From positions 806,001 to 870,000 of the forward strand of contig JAEMBT020000002.1 of the NCBI GenBank assembly GCA_018873245.2: a stretch of DNA of 64,000 bases, in the 5' to 3' direction. Source of the stretch: Archegozetes longisetosus (lineage: Eukaryota; Arthropoda; Arachnida; Sarcoptiformes; Trhypochthoniidae). This document shows positions 59,784-64,000 of the stretch, one piece after another. The notes under the pieces were generated by a model. It did no database searches, had not been told where the DNA came from, and was given only the letters and a program-made list of their open reading frames with translations. Both the position numbers and the translations under genes were made by a program. Positions within the stretch are counted from its first letter, which is position 1; each line of letters begins with the position of its first letter.

Positions 59784-60832
59784 ACCTTCTTCAAATTATA
59801 AAATAGTGAAAAAGAGAGTCTTTAGGCAATATTTATCTCATTCTTCTTATACATTTTAATGATTTTATTATAGCAAAGTTTTCCTCTAAGTACGTCAATA
59901 ATGTTAACTATTTTTACGAATGGTGTAAATGAATAATACTTAAAATAAAGTTCTATTTAATGATGCTCTTGAGTGTAAAAATCCAGTTTCAGGTATATTT
60001 AAAAATATCCATTATTCAAAAATTCTGAATATAATAAAATCCCATATTCAAACAACTTAAATAATGACAGGAATAAAATCCATTTGGTAATAAAATAGAT
60101 TTTATTTTATGGATATATCTGCGGTTGCCAGGTACATTACAGTATAAACCGGCAGAGGATTACTTAGTGGAAAGCATTATATTTTGACTGAAGTGGCTAA
60201 AACAGCAGGTTTTTTGACAATTTCAGGAGACACAGTCCTACCAAGATCTGATTGATTCATTTGAATTGATTTGATTAATTATTTAAAAATACAACTGAAA
60301 TTCTGATAGAATGGGAAGTTTGGTAGTGTTTCAATTTTAATTATAAGTCTTAATCATAAAACTGTGCTCAAAGTTCATTTAAGCAAATTTTTTTCATATT
60401 ATATAAAGAAAAAAATAATGATCAAGTGGAGAAATAATGAACTTTTAGAGATTATTTCAAGTATATCTTGAACCAGAAGAAATTGCCTCCTGTTTGACTT
60501 TAGATCTATGAGACGAAAAATTATTTGAATTTGGGATTCTATCGTTCGATCAGGGAGGTGTGACATCCGTAGAAATATCTCTTATGTAATACTTAAAATT
60601 ACAATCAAATAATTATCATTTTCTCGTTAAACTTTCAATAACTGAAAAATCGTTGATTTTCAAAATTTTATTCTGTTTTTTTAATAACGGATTGATGGTA
60701 AGATAATAAAGTTTGTTACTATCGTCAAAATAAATTCATTAAATGCAATGGCTTCTGAAAGTTATAGAGCTTTAAAGTCATAGCTTTTGTATTCGATCGA
60801 AGGATAGCCTGAAAATTTACTCATCTGTTGAA
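59784..60832. other. Intergenic DNA between S2 and S3
   Basis: About 1 kb AT-rich spacer forming the S2 5' flank and S3 3' flank. No exon or transposon end was recognised. Confidence 0.4.
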
Positions 60833-62748
60833 TTATTTTCGAACTTCTCTAAAACTATTGAAGACATCAATTATAGGCAAGAAAAAAGATCGAGTTGTCT
60901 TCTGATTATTTTTTTTCTTCGGCGGTTCACCTATTTTTCAAGACAATTGGCATAAAGTTTGTTGAGTCTTATATGAAATTATGTTCTAGATAAATACTGA
61001 AAATTTTACCCAATTTGACACATTTATCACTATCCTCGGAATATTCTCCACAGAACACATTGTCGACATTCATAATATTAGATTCGGCTAACTTTTCAAT
61101 AGTATCCACGTGTTCTTCAGTACAGATATCAATCTGTTTCGCTCCCTTCTGATAACAGCCTTTAAGATGACCGTATTCGCTATATAGAAATTTTGATTAA
61201 CTTGTTTTCTCGAATAACAGGATAATTGAATGCTCTCATTTATCCTGTTCCTCCAGTAGCGTGACATAAACGTACAGGTTGACCTGCTTTGTACAGGAAT
61301 CGGACAGCCAATACAGAGTACAGGCAAGGGTATGACCTGTACATACTCGTGTACAGGAATTAGTATCAGAAGGAAAACTATTCAATTTTTAAGAGTTATA
61401 TTAGATATTATAGAAAACAACCAAAAATTCTAGTAAAGAGTGAAAACTGTAGCAAAAGCACTACATTTAAGCAGAAGTACAGAATTTAACAAATTCTTAT
61501 TGAAAACTTATTCACTAATAGCTTATGAAACATTACAAGACTTATGCATATGTTATGACAAGGCATAAGAGTTTTTAGTTTAATGAAACGCACTTGGACT
61601 GACGATAGAAATCAAATGAATATTGATTTAGTTAAAACTGAAATCTGTATTAACACTAATTTTTCAATGAGTTGTGAAGAATTCAAAGAATATATTTAAG
61701 ATAAGAAAGACATTTTAATTTCTGTAAAATCTGCTTATAAGATGGAAAATAAATCATAAATACTAAGTAAAATATTTTTTTAATGTTTTTATTGTACAGG
61801 TCAAAGTACAGGGCGGTCTAAAATTATGTACAGGTTTGTACAGGAATTTTGAAGGAAAATATTCAAAAATACAGGTTTCACTCAAAAAATTTTATGTCAC
61901 ACTATCCTCCAGGAAACAATATAACTGTCATGAAAATAATTGATGTAAATCTATTGTTTACCAACAAGCGAATGGAATCTTCAGCTTATCATCTGCTGAC
62001 TTAATACCCAGTAATCTGTCGACCATAACTACGTGACATTTTTCAAACTCATGTTTTCCTTTATTTATGCATTGGGAAGCATTTAATAACTTTTGTTTCC
62101 ACTTCTGATCCTTTTTGCACAACCGATTCAATTGATTCTTAACAGTGAAAAGCAGTATTGAGAAGAACTGCTTAACTAAACCACTCTTACATCTCTTCGA
62201 ATAATTTTCTAGAGATTTTACATCTCCGAATGTATGACTTTATATAAAAATGGAAATAAAATTGATTATTTGACTTTGATAAAATCGTATTGTTTATTTT
62301 TTAAAAATTATATGAGAAACGAGCGAATAGTTTCTCATAACCTCAAAGTATGACTATTGATTTTTAACTTTCGATTTGAAGAAAACCTTTTCTGTTTTGA
62401 TATTAAGTTGAAACCTTCTATAGAAATAATTGAATACCCATAATGTTACAACATTTTTACCTATGTTTTGATTTAAATAAAAAAATTAAGGAAAAAGATT
62501 CTCATTTCTCAGCTTTCAAACTGTAGAAGATTCTTCTTTATCAAGTCTTACTTGCAATAACTGGCCATGTCTTCGCTCTTCTCCGGAAATTTTCTACTGA
62601 AATTGCCTAAAATGATAATACGAGCAAATATTTCATCTGCAGTTTTATCCGAGCCTTGAGTGCATTTCAGAACTGCTCCAAGAACAATTGAACCGAAATT
62701 AAAAGCCACTAATAAGACAAAAATATCTAAAACTTTGATGTTTATCAT
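60833..62748 (-). CDS. Secreted cysteine-rich protein, family member S3
   Basis: Minus-strand exons are 62748-62552, 62237-61962 (276 nt), 61179-61010 and 60930-60833. All phases are consistent, giving 246 residues ending in TAA. The signal peptide is MINIKVLDIFVLLVAFNFGS. Conserved blocks are LKCTQGSDKTADEIFARI, FSRKFPEK, YSKRCKSGL, RLCKKDQK, NASQCINKG, SADDKLKIPFACC, LKGCYQKGAKQ, VFCGEYSEDSDKC and RSFFLPIIDVFNSF. It is the cleanest member of the family in this window, with no frameshift found. Intron 2 carries a hAT-type MITE (61257-61904). The paired Cys-Cys formed across the exon 2/3 junction (TG|C) is shared by all members. Function unknown. Confidence 0.83.
61257..61904. mobile_element. 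Non-autonomous hAT element (648 bp) in intron 2 of S3
   Basis: Flanked by perfect 8-bp direct repeats TCCTCCAG. Terminal inverted repeats are TAGCGTGACATAAA and TAGTGTGACATAAA, matching the short hAT pattern. Multiple GTACAGG motifs lie near both ends, probably subterminal transposase-binding repeats. There is no transposase. Its ends differ from the complete hAT at 48698, so another family mobilised it. Confidence 0.88.

Positions 62749-64000
<1,252 letters not shown>

Overview
The window is about 70% AT, carries multi-exon genes with GT-AG introns, and holds no bacterial-style operons, so it is eukaryotic. The gene content points to an arthropod, most likely an acariform (trombidiform) mite. 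It has chemosensory ionotropic-receptor-like genes, a tandem CYP3-clan P450 array, a peritrophin/mucin protein with chitin-binding domains, a GH5 mannanase-like domain, and small secreted cysteine-rich proteins. The mite assignment is inference. Arthropod is well supported by the families present.

Layout. (1) 1-8100, minus strand: three members of a divergent ionotropic-receptor-like tandem family, one of them cut by the left edge. (2) 8400-17430: fold-back DNA elements with one secreted cysteine-rich gene (10919-12105, minus) and one single-exon ionotropic-receptor-like gene (13169-14413, plus). (3) 17430-23200: gene-poor AT-rich DNA with two solo LTRs of one family, each with its own 4-bp target-site duplication. 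(4) 23202-41790, minus strand: a P450 tandem array with genes B and C intact (518 and 520 codons), A broken by two single-base deletions, and D a fossil. A small six-cysteine secreted gene lies between C and D. (5) 43676-47954: an orphan first exon of the cysteine-rich family (minus), then a mucin-like protein with three chitin-binding domains (plus). (6) 48488-54710, plus: a four-exon gene whose phases join a signal peptide, leucine-rich repeats and a GH5 mannanase-like domain. A hAT transposon with an 8-bp target duplication sits in its first intron. (7) 55762-57128: a decayed mariner element. (8) 57568-62748, minus: two more members of the secreted cysteine-rich family, each carrying a DNA-transposon insertion in intron 2.

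The most unusual object is the LRR-GH5 gene. Its GH5 part keeps the family fold signatures but has Lys where the catalytic nucleophile Glu should be and Asp-Glu in place of the invariant Asn-Glu. It therefore looks like an inactive, possibly carbohydrate-sensing module joined to an LRR ectodomain. Two further themes recur. One is a very high density of long palindromic (fold-back) DNA elements, several inside introns. The other is single-base length changes, mostly in homopolymers, that break otherwise intact exons in at least five genes, which could be real decay or uncorrected long-read assembly errors.

Gene models were built by hand from splice sites, reading-frame phase and comparison between paralogues inside the window. 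No database search was possible.
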